Assembly (NCBI GenBank): GCA_963664945.1
Contig: OY761822.1
Span: 4,464,001 to 4,528,000 of the forward strand
Length of the DNA stretch: 64,000 nt
DNA from: UBA6522 sp963664945
Lineage (GTDB): Bacteria; Pseudomonadota; Gammaproteobacteria; Steroidobacterales; Rariloculaceae
Direction: 5' to 3'
Below are positions 1 through 9,134 of this stretch, piece by piece; within the stretch, counting starts at the first letter, position 1, and each line of letters begins with the position of its first letter. The notes under the pieces are model-generated. The model was given only the letters and a program-made list of their open reading frames with translations, did no database searches and was not told the DNA's origin. The position numbers and the translations under genes are program-made.

Positions 1-1124
1 TCTCCAGTATCCCGATCAAATACAAATACCTTACCCTGTTTCCCTGTTTGAACGACCACATCCCGTTCTTCGCCATCTTGCGTAATGGTAGCCAACATCG
101 GTGCAGGAGCGATATCATAATCCCAAATATCGTGGTGCATCGTTTGGAAATACCATTGTAATTCTCCAGTCTCCGCATCAATAGCTAAAACGGAATTCGA
201 GAAGAGGTTCATGCCAGGTCTCGCACCGCCACCTCCATGGATTCCACCGGTGGCTGAACCCGTAGCGGCAAATACCCAACCTCTTTCTTCATCAACAGTA
301 AATCCACCCCATGAGTTGGCGCCCCCATAAATCATGTTATCTTCCCACTCCCACGTCTCATACCCGGGCTGTCCTTCCAGCGGAATGGTGTGAAATCTCC
401 ATTCATACTCCCCGGTTAACGCGTTAAAGGATCTGATGTTACCAGGGGGTTCTTCTCTTCCTTCCGAAACATTTGAATCCAAAATCAAATGGTCATCATA
501 GACTACAGGAGGTGAGGTGTTCGTTATTTTATTTTCCAGCAGGTGAGCAGGCCAAACATGATTTTCCTTTAAATCAATATACCCGCCGCTACCAAACGAC
601 TCTATAAGGGTGCCGTCGTCCGGGTTAATTGCCCAGACAAGATCTTTCGTAAGGTGGAAGATTCTTGAGTTGTTGCCATTCTCATCTTCCCAAAACACCG
701 CCCCTCTCATGATACCACTGGCGAGATAATCTCCCCTGGAATGGTGTTCCGACAGATCAAACAGCCAGAGTTCTTCTCCGGTTGCTGCATCCAGGGCAAC
801 AAGATTTAATTCGGAATCGGAAAAATACATCACACCTTCAATAACAATCGGGTTAGATGACATCCCCGGCCGGACAAGATCCCTTGTGTCATAGGTCCAC
901 ACTTCTTCCAGCAACTGAACATTTGCGGTTGTAATTTGGCTTAAAGAAGAGTATCCGGTTCCTTCCTGATCGCCACGATAAGTAGCCCAATCAACGAAAT
1001 TATTCAGTCTGCTTTTTTGAACAGCGTCACTTGTTTGGGCCGATGTATCATTATCCACCCAGCCGAATGCAATCAGTACAGAAAGGAAGGTCAGGGGAGA
1101 GAGCAAATAGAGTTGTTTTTGCAT
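1..1124 (-). CDS. PQQ-dependent dehydrogenase-like beta-propeller protein, secreted, 3' end outside window
   Basis: The frame is open from an ATG at 1124 to the left edge, so the C-terminus is missing. An N-terminal signal peptide (MQKQLYLLSPLTFLSVLIA) predicts export to the periplasm. Propeller-blade motifs typical of quinoprotein alcohol/glucose dehydrogenases repeat: ALDAATGEELW, AINPDDGTLI, AIDAETGELQWYFQ and FDRDTGE. The stretch TMHHDIWDYDIAP matches the conserved H-x-D-x-W-D-Y-D motif of the PQQ dehydrogenase family. It lies 52 nt downstream of the oxidoreductase gene on the same strand, so the two probably form an operon; GAGG precedes the start by about 10 nt. Base composition is clearly more AT-rich than the rest of the window. 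Family assignment is secure; the substrate is unknown. Confidence 0.85.
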   Translation of the reverse strand, partial: MQKQLYLLSPLTFLSVLIAFGWVDNDTSAQTSDAVQKSRLNNFVDWATYRGDQEGTGYSSLSQITTANVQLLEEVWTYDTRDLVRPGMSSNPIVIEGVMYFSDSELNLVALDAATGEELWLFDLSEHHSRGDYLASGIMRGAVFWEDENGNNSRIFHLTKDLVWAINPDDGTLIESFGSGGYIDLKENHVWPAHLLENKITNTSPPVVYDDHLILDSNVSEGREEPPGNIRSFNALTGEYEWRFHTIPLEGQPGYETWEWEDNMIYGGANSWGGFTVDEERGWVFAATGSATGGIHGGGGARPGMNLFSNSVLAIDAETGELQWYFQTMHHDIWDYDIAPAPMLATITQDGEERDVVVQTGKQGKVFVFDRDTG

Positions 1125-1176
1125 CAGTTTGTGGCCTCGTTCCGTTTATATTCGAATAACAGGTAAACTTATTTTC

Positions 1177-2301
1177 CTATGTTTCTGATAGTGTGAAGTC
1201 GGGTAGTCGTTTAATAACTCCACCTTCCATAGCCGACTCATGGGCGAGCAAGCCAACACATGTCCAGTTTGCAGACTGGACCGCATTGGGGTAAGGATCA
1301 CGATCGTTAACAACAGAGTCGACAAACTCATGTACCAAGTGTGGGTGAGAACCTCCGTGGCCAGCGCCCTGGATAAAGGATAAGTGAGCATGTTCATCTG
1401 CATCATACACGCCTTCCAGGGTAAACTCGCGAATCTCTTCCGGTAGCAGATACCCATAATCCGGTACCTTGACACGTTCGGGTATTTCCGGTTCGGGTTT
1501 CTTTGCCGTATGAAGAACCGGATCCTCCCCTTCGATAAGCGGCCATTCAAAGGACTTTTTGGATCCGTATACGTCAAAGCTTTCTCGATATTGACGTGAC
1601 GTATCAAACAATGAACGATAAATGTGAGCGGTCAAGTCAGAATTCTTCAACTTAATATGGCAGGTTTCAACCGCAAAGGGCGAACCTGATTTCTCGATAA
1701 GGTCATCGCTGATTGTTCCCGAACCGAAACACGATACATATTCTGCTTCTTTGTCAGTAAGTCCAAGAACGGGGCTGACAACATGAGTTGCGTAGTGCAT
1801 GGGCTTCATGTACTGCCAATAGTCGGGCCACCCCTCCATATCCTGGGGATGACTGGCTTGCAAATATTGAATATTCCCCAATTCCCCTTTTTCGTAAAGC
1901 TCTCTTACAAACAGATATTCGCGACTGTACACAACCGTCTCCGCCATCGTATATTTTAATCCCCTCTCCGCGACCGTTTCTACTATTTCCCTGCAATCCT
2001 CAATACTTGTTGCCATCGGCACAGTACATGAAACATGCTTGCCCGCACGCAGAGCCATTAGCGTGTGTTCCGCATGGAGCTGAATGGGTGTATTTATATG
2101 CACAGCATCAATCTTTGGGTCTTCCAGAAGCCTTTCATACGAGCGATAGCGATGACCTGGATCGATGTTGAAAGCATCTCCTACTTTATTAAGATCCGAT
2201 TCCGAACGCTGGCAGATTGCATACATATTCGCATGAGGGTGCATTTGATATATCGGAATGAACTCAGCTCCAAATCCTAAACCTACAATTGCGATGTTCA
2301 C
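1177..2301 (-). CDS. Gfo/Idh/MocA family oxidoreductase
   Basis: A 374-residue protein with an N-terminal Rossmann NAD(P)-binding fold beginning NIAIVGLGFGAEFIPIY, followed by the AVHINTPIQLHAEHTLMAL and AGKHVSCTVPMA segments typical of this family, where the usual EKP is replaced by TVP. Family members interconvert sugar hydroxyl and keto groups or reduce related substrates with NAD(P). The start is a GTG with GGAG 7-8 nt upstream. It precedes the PQQ propeller gene on the same strand and shares its lower GC, so both may have arrived together. There is no signal peptide, so it is cytoplasmic. Substrate cannot be inferred. Confidence 0.85.
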   Translation of the reverse strand: MNIAIVGLGFGAEFIPIYQMHPHANMYAICQRSESDLNKVGDAFNIDPGHRYRSYERLLEDPKIDAVHINTPIQLHAEHTLMALRAGKHVSCTVPMATSIEDCREIVETVAERGLKYTMAETVVYSREYLFVRELYEKGELGNIQYLQASHPQDMEGWPDYWQYMKPMHYATHVVSPVLGLTDKEAEYVSCFGSGTISDDLIEKSGSPFAVETCHIKLKNSDLTAHIYRSLFDTSRQYRESFDVYGSKKSFEWPLIEGEDPVLHTAKKPEPEIPERVKVPDYGYLLPEEIREFTLEGVYDADEHAHLSFIQGAGHGGSHPHLVHEFVDSVVNDRDPYPNAVQSANWTCVGLLAHESAMEGGVIKRLPDFTLSET

Positions 2302-2331
2302 TTTACGTTCTCCATGTCCGGTAAGCGCCGA

Positions 2332-2505
2332 TCAAAACATTATCGTGTCAGCACGCTGATTTCGCATGACGAATTGACTAAGCGCTGCCTTCCAACCGCG
2401 AATCGGCCGGTTCCATTTCTTCAAGGCGTTCGGCAGGGCGAGATACAAATTCTTCTGGATCGGTTCGTCGTTCGGAAACGCACCGCGATTCTCTAGCACC
2501 TTATC
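2332..2505 (-). pseudogene. IS256 (mutator) family transposase, C-terminal remnant
   Basis: Translation of the minus strand gives LDKVLENRGAFPND, LYLALPNALKKWNRPI and RGWKAALSQFVMRN, ending in TGA at 2334-2332. This is the conserved C-terminus of IS256-family transposases (NRGSFPNDEA...LYLAL...KKWT.PI..WK.ALN.F). No catalytic domain or start is present, so it is a short relic. It sits exactly between the AT-richer pair on the left and the GC-rich TonB receptor on the right, and may mark a recombination junction. Confidence 0.65.
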
Positions 2506-2529
2506 GAGCGCTCGTCCCAGAAACGAGCA

Positions 2530-2560
2530 GTACCCACCGACACGACATGCCGGTGGGTAC
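2530..2560 (-). terminator. Hairpin downstream of the TonB-dependent receptor
   Basis: A perfect 10-bp inverted repeat (GTACCCACCG and CGGTGGGTAC) with an 11-nt loop lies about 40 nt beyond the receptor stop codon. There is no clear U-tract, so termination is an inference from position and stem strength. Confidence 0.4.
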
Positions 2561-2597
2561 CCAGGTACCTGATCTTGCTTCTGGTTCTTGCCGACTT

Positions 2598-5500
2598 CTA
2601 CCTCGCGAAGACGTACCGCGCACCCAGGTAGAGGCGCATGTCGCCTTCCTGGAAGGACTGGAATTGTTGATCCGTGCGGCCGCGGAAGACGATAGGTTCG
2701 TCCAACAGGTTGATGCCCTCCAGGAAAATGGTCAGATTATCCATGGCAGCATAGCTGGCGCTGAAGTCAAGCTGCGAGAACTCGTCAACAAACCGCGGAA
2801 TGCGTTGGCTGACGTTGGTGTTGGCCAGAAATTCACCGCGGTTGTTGTAGTGCAAACGCACACTGAACCTTTCGTTCTCGTAGAAGCCCATGAGATTCCA
2901 CGAGTCCGACAAGCCCGTCAGGGCAAACTGGTCCTCGGTGTGCGGGTTGGCGAGCACATCGTAGCCGATGTCACCGTCGACAAAGGTCGAGTTGGCCTGG
3001 AAGCCGAAGCCGTTGAGGTTGCCGGTGAAGAAGTGCACCCAGTTCAATTCCAGGCCCTGGATATTGGCGCTCGCCTGGTTTGTGGGCTGCTGAACGACAA
3101 AGTTCATCAATGGATCGTTCGAGTTGGGCTCGATATCACACGCGGTGGCGATGTCGGACGACAGCGCGGCGCCCCCATCATCATCGGGGTCGATGAATCC
3201 CATGGAGCCGGATCCAGCGACAGTTCTCCCTGTATTTGGCCCCGCCTGAAAAACTACATTTTCAAGGCACGCATCATTATCGATGAGCGCGGTCATGGTG
3301 AAGAGGTTCGTCTCGGTCAGCCCAGCTGAAGTACCATCTGCTTTGGTATGAGCACCCAATGCGTCGATGGCCTGGCCCAGGCGGGTACCCGGGGCTCCGT
3401 TGGTGACATCGCGCAGGCCGAACAGGTTTGTCGTTACCTGCTCGTTGCCGATAAAGTTCTTCACCGACTTGTCGAAAAAGGCGACCGTAAAGGCGCTGCC
3501 CTCGCCGTAGTACCACTCCAGCGACAGGTCGAAGTTGTCGGACTCCAGCGGCTCCAGTTGCGCGTTGCCCCTGCTGCCGGTGGCGACGCCGCCCAGGTAC
3601 GTCGCCGTGCTCGGATTACCGGCATTGGTGGTGACGAACATGTTGTTATACGGCGCGCGCGCGATGGTGGTGCTGAACGAGGCGCGCGCTTTCAGGTTGT
3701 CGTTGACATCCACCGAGAAGTCGAGGCTCGGCAGCAAGTTGTCATAATCGAACGTCTGCGACACCGCCTGCACGTCCGAGCTGAACACCGTGGCGAGGTC
3801 ATTGTCCGATGTCCATTTCTTGAACATGGGAACCGACTGCAGTGTTACGGATTCGACATCCGTCTGCTCCCAGCGCAGGCCGACCACGACCTGCATCGGC
3901 CTGCCGCCGACTTCGCCATCCAGAACGCCCTCGCCGTAAAGCGACACTACGTCCTCGGTGATGACGTTGTCGGCGATGCTTACCGTGGATCGGTTGTTGT
4001 AGTCGTATTGTGCCCCGCCGCCGTTGACGAAGCCGTCAAAGGCCTCCGCCACCGCCAACGGATCGATAAAGAACGCTTCCTGGCCCACAAGTCGCAGACT
4101 GGCGCCCGGGGCCACCGTTCCGCCGGCGGCGGTGAAATCCCGGACCAGTTCGTCCGCCGTCAGAAACTGATTGTTGTGATCCTCAAACTGGCAGCTTATG
4201 CATACGTCTTCAATGACTTCTTCCCCCATCAGCGTCGCGATATCGCCGATGAAGCCGGTGTTCCAGCCGCCGATTTCGTCCCGGTAGCGCTCGTAGACCG
4301 AGTGCATTTCGTGGCTGACAAAGCCCGCGCCGAAATTGGCCGTGACCGGACCGCCGCTGTCAAAGGCGACTGCCATCTTGGCCTGGTCGATGACGGTATC
4401 CTGGGTACCAAATTCCTGAATGATGTACTGGAGCCCGAGATCCGACTTTTCGAAGATTCCATTCGCATTACCGCCGGGGAAGGTAACCTCCCGGCCGCCG
4501 ACCATGGTTGTGCTGGGGCCAGAGCCGTCCGCAATGGCCTGGGCGACGTTGGGTATCTCAGTGCGGTAGTCCACGATGTGGGCGGCGACAGCCTGACCGC
4601 CGAGGGAGGTTCCTTCAATGAGGGCGCCACTCGGGTGATTGCCCTTGGCGACCGCATTGCCATGGGCCGCGTCGAAGTTCAACGTCAGCGAGTCGTTGAG
4701 CTGATAGTCGACGTTGAGGCCGAACGAACTCAACTCGTCCCGCATCGCGAACAAGCTGTTCCGGAAAGGGAGCTCCTTGCCCGCCTGGCTGAAGTCGCTG
4801 CCGCCGCCGGACACGAGCGGCTCGGACAAAAAGTCCGGCTGACTGAGGACAGGGTTGCCATTGAAGGCGACAAAGTCGAACTGGCGGACCCAGAAAGGCA
4901 AATCCGAAGCACTCTTTGCGCTCTGATCATTCCGCGCGAACAGCCCATCCGCGGTAACGGTCATACGTTCCGAGGGCGCCCACTGCAGGGTCAGCGCGGC
5001 GTTAGTGCGCTCGCGCGAGCTTACGCTGTACGCGAGGGCCGCAGAATGCGGGAAGCCGGCCAGTTGATCCGGGCCGGGTGCGTTGACCAGGTTGGCGTTG
5101 GCGAAGGCGGGGATGTTCGGATTGAAGGGAAACTGCCAGACGATTCCGCGCCCGCTGTTGTGCAACGCCGTGCGATTCGAGAATTCGCGCTCCTGGACGG
5201 AACCGAAGGCGGACAAGCCGAAGGTGCCCTCATCGTTCGTCCAGTTGCCCAGACCGCTTATCTCCGGCGTCGCGCCACCGCCGGAGTCCGAAAGGGCTTT
5301 TGCGCCAATGGAAAACTGGTTACCCGTTTCCAGGGGCTGGACGGTTTCGATATTGATCGTGCCGCCAAGACCGCCGGACGGCACCCCGGCCCGGCCCGAT
5401 TTGTACACCTGCAGACCCGATACTCCCTCGGACGCCAGGTTCGAGAAGTCGAAGGAGCGCGAATCGCCGGTTCTAATGTTGGCGTTGATGCCGAAAAAGA

Positions 5501-5882
5501 CGCCCCGGGCGTCGGCCGCGGGCATCTGCCGGCCGTTCAGGGTCACGATGTTAAAGTCGCCACTGAAGCCGCGAATCGTGACCTCGGAACCCTCGCCCTC
5601 GACGCGGTTGATGGATACACCGGTAACGCGCTGCAGCGATTCCGCCAGGTTGGTATCGGGAAACTTACCGATATCTTCCGCGGAAATGGCGTCCATCACG
5701 CCTGAAGTGTCACGCTTGAGATCCATGGCTGCCAGCAAACTGCCGCGAATACCGGTGACCACAATCTCCTCCAGGCCGTCACCGGCCTGCTGCGCACTCG
5801 CCTGGCTGGCCATGATGGACAAAGCTGCCGACACGGCGGTAGCCAATTTGGTTTTTTTCGTAGTGGTCTTGATATCACCCAT
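2598..5882 (-). CDS. TonB-dependent receptor
   Basis: A 1094-residue outer-membrane receptor. It has a signal peptide (LATAVSAALSIMASQASAQ), then the TonB-box region EEIVVTGIRGSLLAAMDLKR, a plug domain (DAISAEDIGKFPDTNLAESL, QRVTGVSINR) and a long barrel ending in RLYLGARYVFAR, the usual aromatic C-terminal strand. Length and the GIRGSL motif fit the large carbohydrate or aromatic-compound receptors of Xanthomonas, Caulobacter and marine gammaproteobacteria. It is divergent from the adjacent tryptophan-halogenase copy; receptors of this type are often neighbours of such halogenases. It imports an unknown ligand using TonB/ExbBD energy. The start at 5882 has AGGA about 8 nt upstream. Confidence 0.93.
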   Translation of the reverse strand: MGDIKTTTKKTKLATAVSAALSIMASQASAQQAGDGLEEIVVTGIRGSLLAAMDLKRDTSGVMDAISAEDIGKFPDTNLAESLQRVTGVSINRVEGEGSEVTIRGFSGDFNIVTLNGRQMPAADARGVFFGINANIRTGDSRSFDFSNLASEGVSGLQVYKSGRAGVPSGGLGGTINIETVQPLETGNQFSIGAKALSDSGGGATPEISGLGNWTNDEGTFGLSAFGSVQEREFSNRTALHNSGRGIVWQFPFNPNIPAFANANLVNAPGPDQLAGFPHSAALAYSVSSRERTNAALTLQWAPSERMTVTADGLFARNDQSAKSASDLPFWVRQFDFVAFNGNPVLSQPDFLSEPLVSGGGSDFSQAGKELPFRNSLFAMRDELSSFGLNVDYQLNDSLTLNFDAAHGNAVAKGNHPSGALIEGTSLGGQAVAAHIVDYRTEIPNVAQAIADGSGPSTTMVGGREVTFPGGNANGIFEKSDLGLQYIIQEFGTQDTVIDQAKMAVAFDSGGPVTANFGAGFVSHEMHSVYERYRDEIGGWNTGFIGDIATLMGEEVIEDVCISCQFEDHNNQFLTADELVRDFTAAGGTVAPGASLRLVGQEAFFIDPLAVAEAFDGFVNGGGAQYDYNNRSTVSIADNVITEDVVSLYGEGVLDGEVGGRPMQVVVGLRWEQTDVESVTLQSVPMFKKWTSDNDLATVFSSDVQAVSQTFDYDNLLPSLDFSVDVNDNLKARASFSTTIARAPYNNMFVTTNAGNPSTATYLGGVATGSRGNAQLEPLESDNFDLSLEWYYGEGSAFTVAFFDKSVKNFIGNEQVTTNLFGLRDVTNGAPGTRLGQAIDALGAHTKADGTSAGLTETNLFTMTALIDNDACLENVVFQAGPNTGRTVAGSGSMGFIDPDDDGGAALSSDIATACDIEPNSNDPLMNFVVQQPTNQASANIQGLELNWVHFFTGNLNGFGFQANSTFVDGDIGYDVLANPHTEDQFALTGLSDSWNLMGFYENERFSVRLHYNNRGEFLANTNVSQRIPRFVDEFSQLDFSASYAAMDNLTIFLEGINLLDEPIVFRGRTDQQFQSFQEGDMRLYLGARYVFAR

Positions 5883-6343
5883 TTCTTATTCCTTCAAAGA
5901 ATTTCGTGGCCCATAACATACAGCGCAATTCAGGAAAGCGTAGAGACATCTGTTCCCAGAGTCGCTCATACGTCCCCTTTTGTGCATTCTGCCACACTTC
6001 CGCTTGGTCAGGGAAGCCTTGAGCCGCCGAAAACCGTAAAACAGTAGGCGGCGCTTTCCTGCCACAACCTGATCGGTCTGCTCGGCGCGCACTTGGGGCT
6101 GCTCGCGCCCCTCGCCGGATTCATGTCTCTTCGCCGCCGGGACACTGCTGGGCGGCTCTCGACCCTGATCGTCAGTGTAATCGGCCTCGTCCAGACCCGC
6201 GGCGGCCACGATCCCGAAGGCCGGCGCCAGGCTCATGTGGGCAACGCGCTCGGCGTCGAATTGACCGTTGAACAGGTGGAAAAGGGTGCTTATCCTTCCT
6301 GTTGCAGCATAATCTGAATCGTTGACTCTCCGGAGAGCCATTG
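5883..6343. other. Divergent intergenic region between TonB receptor and halogenase copy 1
   Basis: About 460 nt separate the divergent starts. No convincing gene is seen: the open frames here have no recognisable domain or ribosome site. Promoters for both flanking genes must lie here, but I could not fix a clean -35/-10 pair. A Shine-Dalgarno-like CGGAGAG lies just ahead of the halogenase start. Confidence 0.4.
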
Positions 6344-6591
6344 ATGGAGGAGAAAATTCGCGTAGTCGTCGTCGGTGGCGGAACGGCTGGTTGGTTGACA
6401 GCTTACAGCCTGGTCAAGCGACTGGGTAACCTGCTAGAAATCACCCTGGTCAAATCCGACCAGATCGGAACCGTGGGTGTCGGCGAGGCGACCGTTCCCA
6501 CCATCGGCAATTTTCACCATATCTTTAAAGTCGACGAGCGCGAGTTCATGCGCGCAACCCAGGCAACCTTCAAACTCGGCATTGCCTTTGA

Positions 6592-8524
6592 CCTGAGTTC
6601 GACACTTCCTCATACATGATCCGTGCCCGGGCGGGTCCGGGGAACGGGGAATCAAGGACTTGCGGGCATTTTGGGGCGATTTCGACTGGATACAGGCGCC
6701 GAACGGATAGATACATGGCATGATCATTTAGATATTCCACGTTCGCGCATGCGCAGGTATAATTGGATACATGTACCTGCGCCAGTCCAGCCAGAAACGC
6801 GCCGACGGCTCCAAGCTGCGCCACCTGCAAATCGCCGAAAACGTCTGGGACCCGCTCAAGAAGCGCTCCCGGGTGCGCATCCTGTACAACTGCGGGCGCG
6901 CGGACGATCCCAAGGCCACCGAGCGGCTGCGGCGGCTGGCGCGCAGCATCCTGAAACGCTGTTCGCCGGAAGAGCTGGCGGCGGCGGACACGGGGATGAA
7001 GGTGGTGGATGCCTGGGCGTACGGGGACGTGCACGCGCTGGAGGCGCTGTGGCGGCGGGTGGGCTTGCCGGAGCTGATCGGGAAGTCGGTGGACGCGCGC
7101 AAGTTCGAGTTCTCCGTGGAACGGGCGTTGTTCGCGCTGGTGGCCAACCGTGTGTTGGCGCCGTCGTCGAAGCGGTATTGTCAGGACCGGTGGCTGGCCG
7201 AGGACGTTCGCATCGAAGGCTGCCAGGGGCTGGAGTTGCAGCACCTGTACCGGGCCATGGACGTGCTTCAGACGCACAAGGAGGCGTTGGAGGAAGGGCT
7301 GTACTATCGGCTGGCGGACTTGTTGAACCTGGACGTGGAGGTCCTGTTTTACGACACGACCTCGCTTCACTTCGAAGTGGCCGAGGAGGACGGGGACGAT
7401 CCCGACGGCGGGGCTTCGGGGCTGCGCAAGCGGGGGCATTCGAAGAACGGTCGCGGCGACGCGCCGCAGGTGCTGGTGGGGCTGGCGGTGACGCGCGAGG
7501 GTTTCCCGGTGCGCCATTGGGTGTTTCCCGGCAACACCGTGGACGTGACCACGGTGGAGCGGGTGAAGGCGGACCTGAGGGGTTGGCGGCTGAACCGGTG
7601 CGTGTTCGTCGGCGACGCCGGGATGGTGTCGGCCCAGAATCTTCGCGCGCTGGCCCGGGGCGGCGGTCGTTACATCGTGTGCATGCCGGCGCACCGGGGC
7701 TCGGAGGTGGACAAGGAGGTCATCGGGCGCCGCGGGCGCTACCGGGAGGTGGCGCCGAACCTCAAGGTCAAGGAAGTCACCGTCGGCGACGGCGAGCGCC
7801 GTCGCCGTTACGCGGTGTGCTTCAACCCCCGGGAGGCCGAACGCCAGCGCTCGCATCGCCAGGAGGTGCTGGCGCAGTTGGAGGCCGAACTGGCCACGCT
7901 GTCCGGCCTCGCCGACGGCGAACAGCACCGCAAGCGGGTCTGCGAATTGCGCGCCAGCCGTCGCTACGGGCGGTACCTGCGCCTGACCCGGGGCGGGCGC
8001 CCGCGCATCGACCGGGCCAAGGTCAAGGCGGCCGGGCGGCGCGACGGCAAGTTCGTCGTGCACGGCAACGACGACACGCTCACGGCCGAGGATCTGGCGC
8101 TGGGCTACAAGCAACTGTACCGCGTGGAGCAATCCTGGCGGCAACTGAAGAGCGAGCTGCGGTTGCGCCCGGTGTACCATCGGGTGGCGCGGCGCATCCA
8201 CGCGCACATCGCGCTGGCGGTCATGGGCCTGTTGCTGGAACGCCTGGCCGAGCACGCCTGCGGGGACACCTGGCGCAACATCCGCGACGATCTGAAGCAA
8301 ATCAAACTTGTTCAATTGTCGGGGCCGAACGGAGACCTCTGGCAGGTCACCGAACCCCGTCCGGCCGCGTCCAAGCGACTGAAATCCTTACAAATAAAGC
8401 CTCCGCCTCCGATCCTCGACCTGGGCTGAACGCCTAGTGACATGGGTGTTTCCGGCGACGCCCGCAAGCCCTTGTTTTGTCTACGAAAAACGGAATCCTG
8501 TATCTATGAACTGTCGAACCCGAG
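6592..8524 (+). mobile_element. IS1634-family insertion sequence inside halogenase copy 1
   Basis: The ends are defined by comparison with the intact halogenase: the target sequence TTTGAC appears on both sides (6587-6592 and 8525-8530), giving a 5-6 bp duplication. Terminal inverted repeats are imperfect: CCTGAGTTCGACA at the left and, reversed, CTCGGGTTCGACA at the right. About 1.93 kb, with one transposase gene. The size, 5-6 bp duplication and transposase type all fit the IS1634 family. The left boundary is uncertain by one base because of the shared C. Confidence 0.85.
6771..8429 (+). CDS. IS1634-family transposase
   Basis: A 552-residue DDE transposase beginning MYLRQSSQKRADGSKLRHLQ, the family's usual N-terminal strand motif. 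Catalytic residues are visible: first Asp in VLFYDTTSLHFE (about residue 195), second Asp in RCVFVGDAGMVSAQN (about 282) and Glu in YKQLYRVEQSWRQLKSE (about 453). The frame is intact, so the element could be mobile. It is the only gene of the element. Large open frames on the opposite strand and in the +1 frame are GC-driven shadows. Confidence 0.92.
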   Translation: MYLRQSSQKRADGSKLRHLQIAENVWDPLKKRSRVRILYNCGRADDPKATERLRRLARSILKRCSPEELAAADTGMKVVDAWAYGDVHALEALWRRVGLPELIGKSVDARKFEFSVERALFALVANRVLAPSSKRYCQDRWLAEDVRIEGCQGLELQHLYRAMDVLQTHKEALEEGLYYRLADLLNLDVEVLFYDTTSLHFEVAEEDGDDPDGGASGLRKRGHSKNGRGDAPQVLVGLAVTREGFPVRHWVFPGNTVDVTTVERVKADLRGWRLNRCVFVGDAGMVSAQNLRALARGGGRYIVCMPAHRGSEVDKEVIGRRGRYREVAPNLKVKEVTVGDGERRRRYAVCFNPREAERQRSHRQEVLAQLEAELATLSGLADGEQHRKRVCELRASRRYGRYLRLTRGGRPRIDRAKVKAAGRRDGKFVVHGNDDTLTAEDLALGYKQLYRVEQSWRQLKSELRLRPVYHRVARRIHAHIALAVMGLLLERLAEHACGDTWRNIRDDLKQIKLVQLSGPNGDLWQVTEPRPAASKRLKSLQIKPPPPILDLG

Positions 8525-8694
8525 TTTGACAACTGGGGCGCGCCGGGCGAAAGCTACCTTCACTCGTTCGGTGATACCGGGCAAAGTACCTGGATGGCGG
8601 GATTCCACCAGTACCGCATGGAAGCGCATGCCAATGGTTTTGGCGGCAGCCTGGAGGACTATTGCCTCGAATTGAAGAGGGCGAAGGCTGGCAA

Positions 8695-9134
8695 AATCCC
8701 GCCGTCAAATTGTCCAGTCAATGGGGTTCACTCCAAGAAAGGGAACATTACCGCTTTGGGCTTACACCCTGAATATGTTGCTTCAATGATGCTTCAATGA
8801 GACAAGCCTGAACGGGGGACGGCAATCCAACGAGACCATGGGCCTGTGACGAGGCGTCCGGGATCATCGGACGGGTGACCGTGACGCCACAGACGCAACG
8901 GGTCCAGACCCCGAAACAGGCCCGCGCCTGATCGGGCGGCGCCGCACGACCGGGCAAGTGGAGGACCGGCGCGGAACTGAGTAGCACTGAACGAAGCGAG
9001 CGGTTAAGAGGTAGGGCCAACCCCTTTATCACAGCACGACGGTACACGACGCCCTCCGACGGCCGGACAAGATCCGGGCTTGGCGGAAGTTGCGGGACAT
9101 CGGGCCGAAGTGCTAAGCCGATCCGTTTCGAGGC
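8695..9134. other. Decayed segment holding the 3' tip of halogenase copy 1
   Basis: No gene is seen. Bases 8968-8996 match 13021-13049, the last codons, stop and 3' flank of the intact halogenase, with about four mismatches (GGCGC.GAACTGAG..GCAC.GAACGAAG). Copy 1 was therefore once full length, and its middle was replaced by about 270 nt of unrelated GC-rich sequence. That insert has some stem-loop potential but I recognise no RNA family in it. Confidence 0.5.

Larger units (their letters stand above)
6344..8694 (+). pseudogene. Tryptophan halogenase copy 1, split by an IS and truncated
   Basis: The first part (6344-6592) encodes the FAD-binding N-terminus VVVGGGTAGWLTAYSL through TQATFKLGIAFD. 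The frame then enters the insertion sequence and resumes cleanly at 8531 with NWGAPGESYLHSFGD, ending near 8694 where similarity to the intact copy at 11549 stops. Removing the IS and one target duplicate restores the frame exactly. The joined pieces are close to identical to residues 1-138 of the intact copy. Everything from about residue 140 onward is lost, including the WxWxIP motif and the catalytic Glu-Ser pair, so no active enzyme can be made. This copy has a good ribosome site and lies next to the TonB receptor, which suggests it is the older locus. Confidence 0.85.

Noticed and set aside
3348..5705. A 785-residue open frame antisense to the TonB receptor
   Set aside because: The minus-strand receptor has a signal peptide, plug and barrel; the plus-strand product has no recognisable features.
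6570..8437. Open frames of about 580-600 residues antisense and out of frame to the IS1634 transposase
   Set aside because: Arg/Gln/Pro-rich products with no domains; typical GC-driven shadows of the true 552-residue transposase.
8800..9130. Group II intron or other structured RNA
   Set aside because: Some stem potential but no recognisable domain V, no reverse transcriptase and no defined ends.
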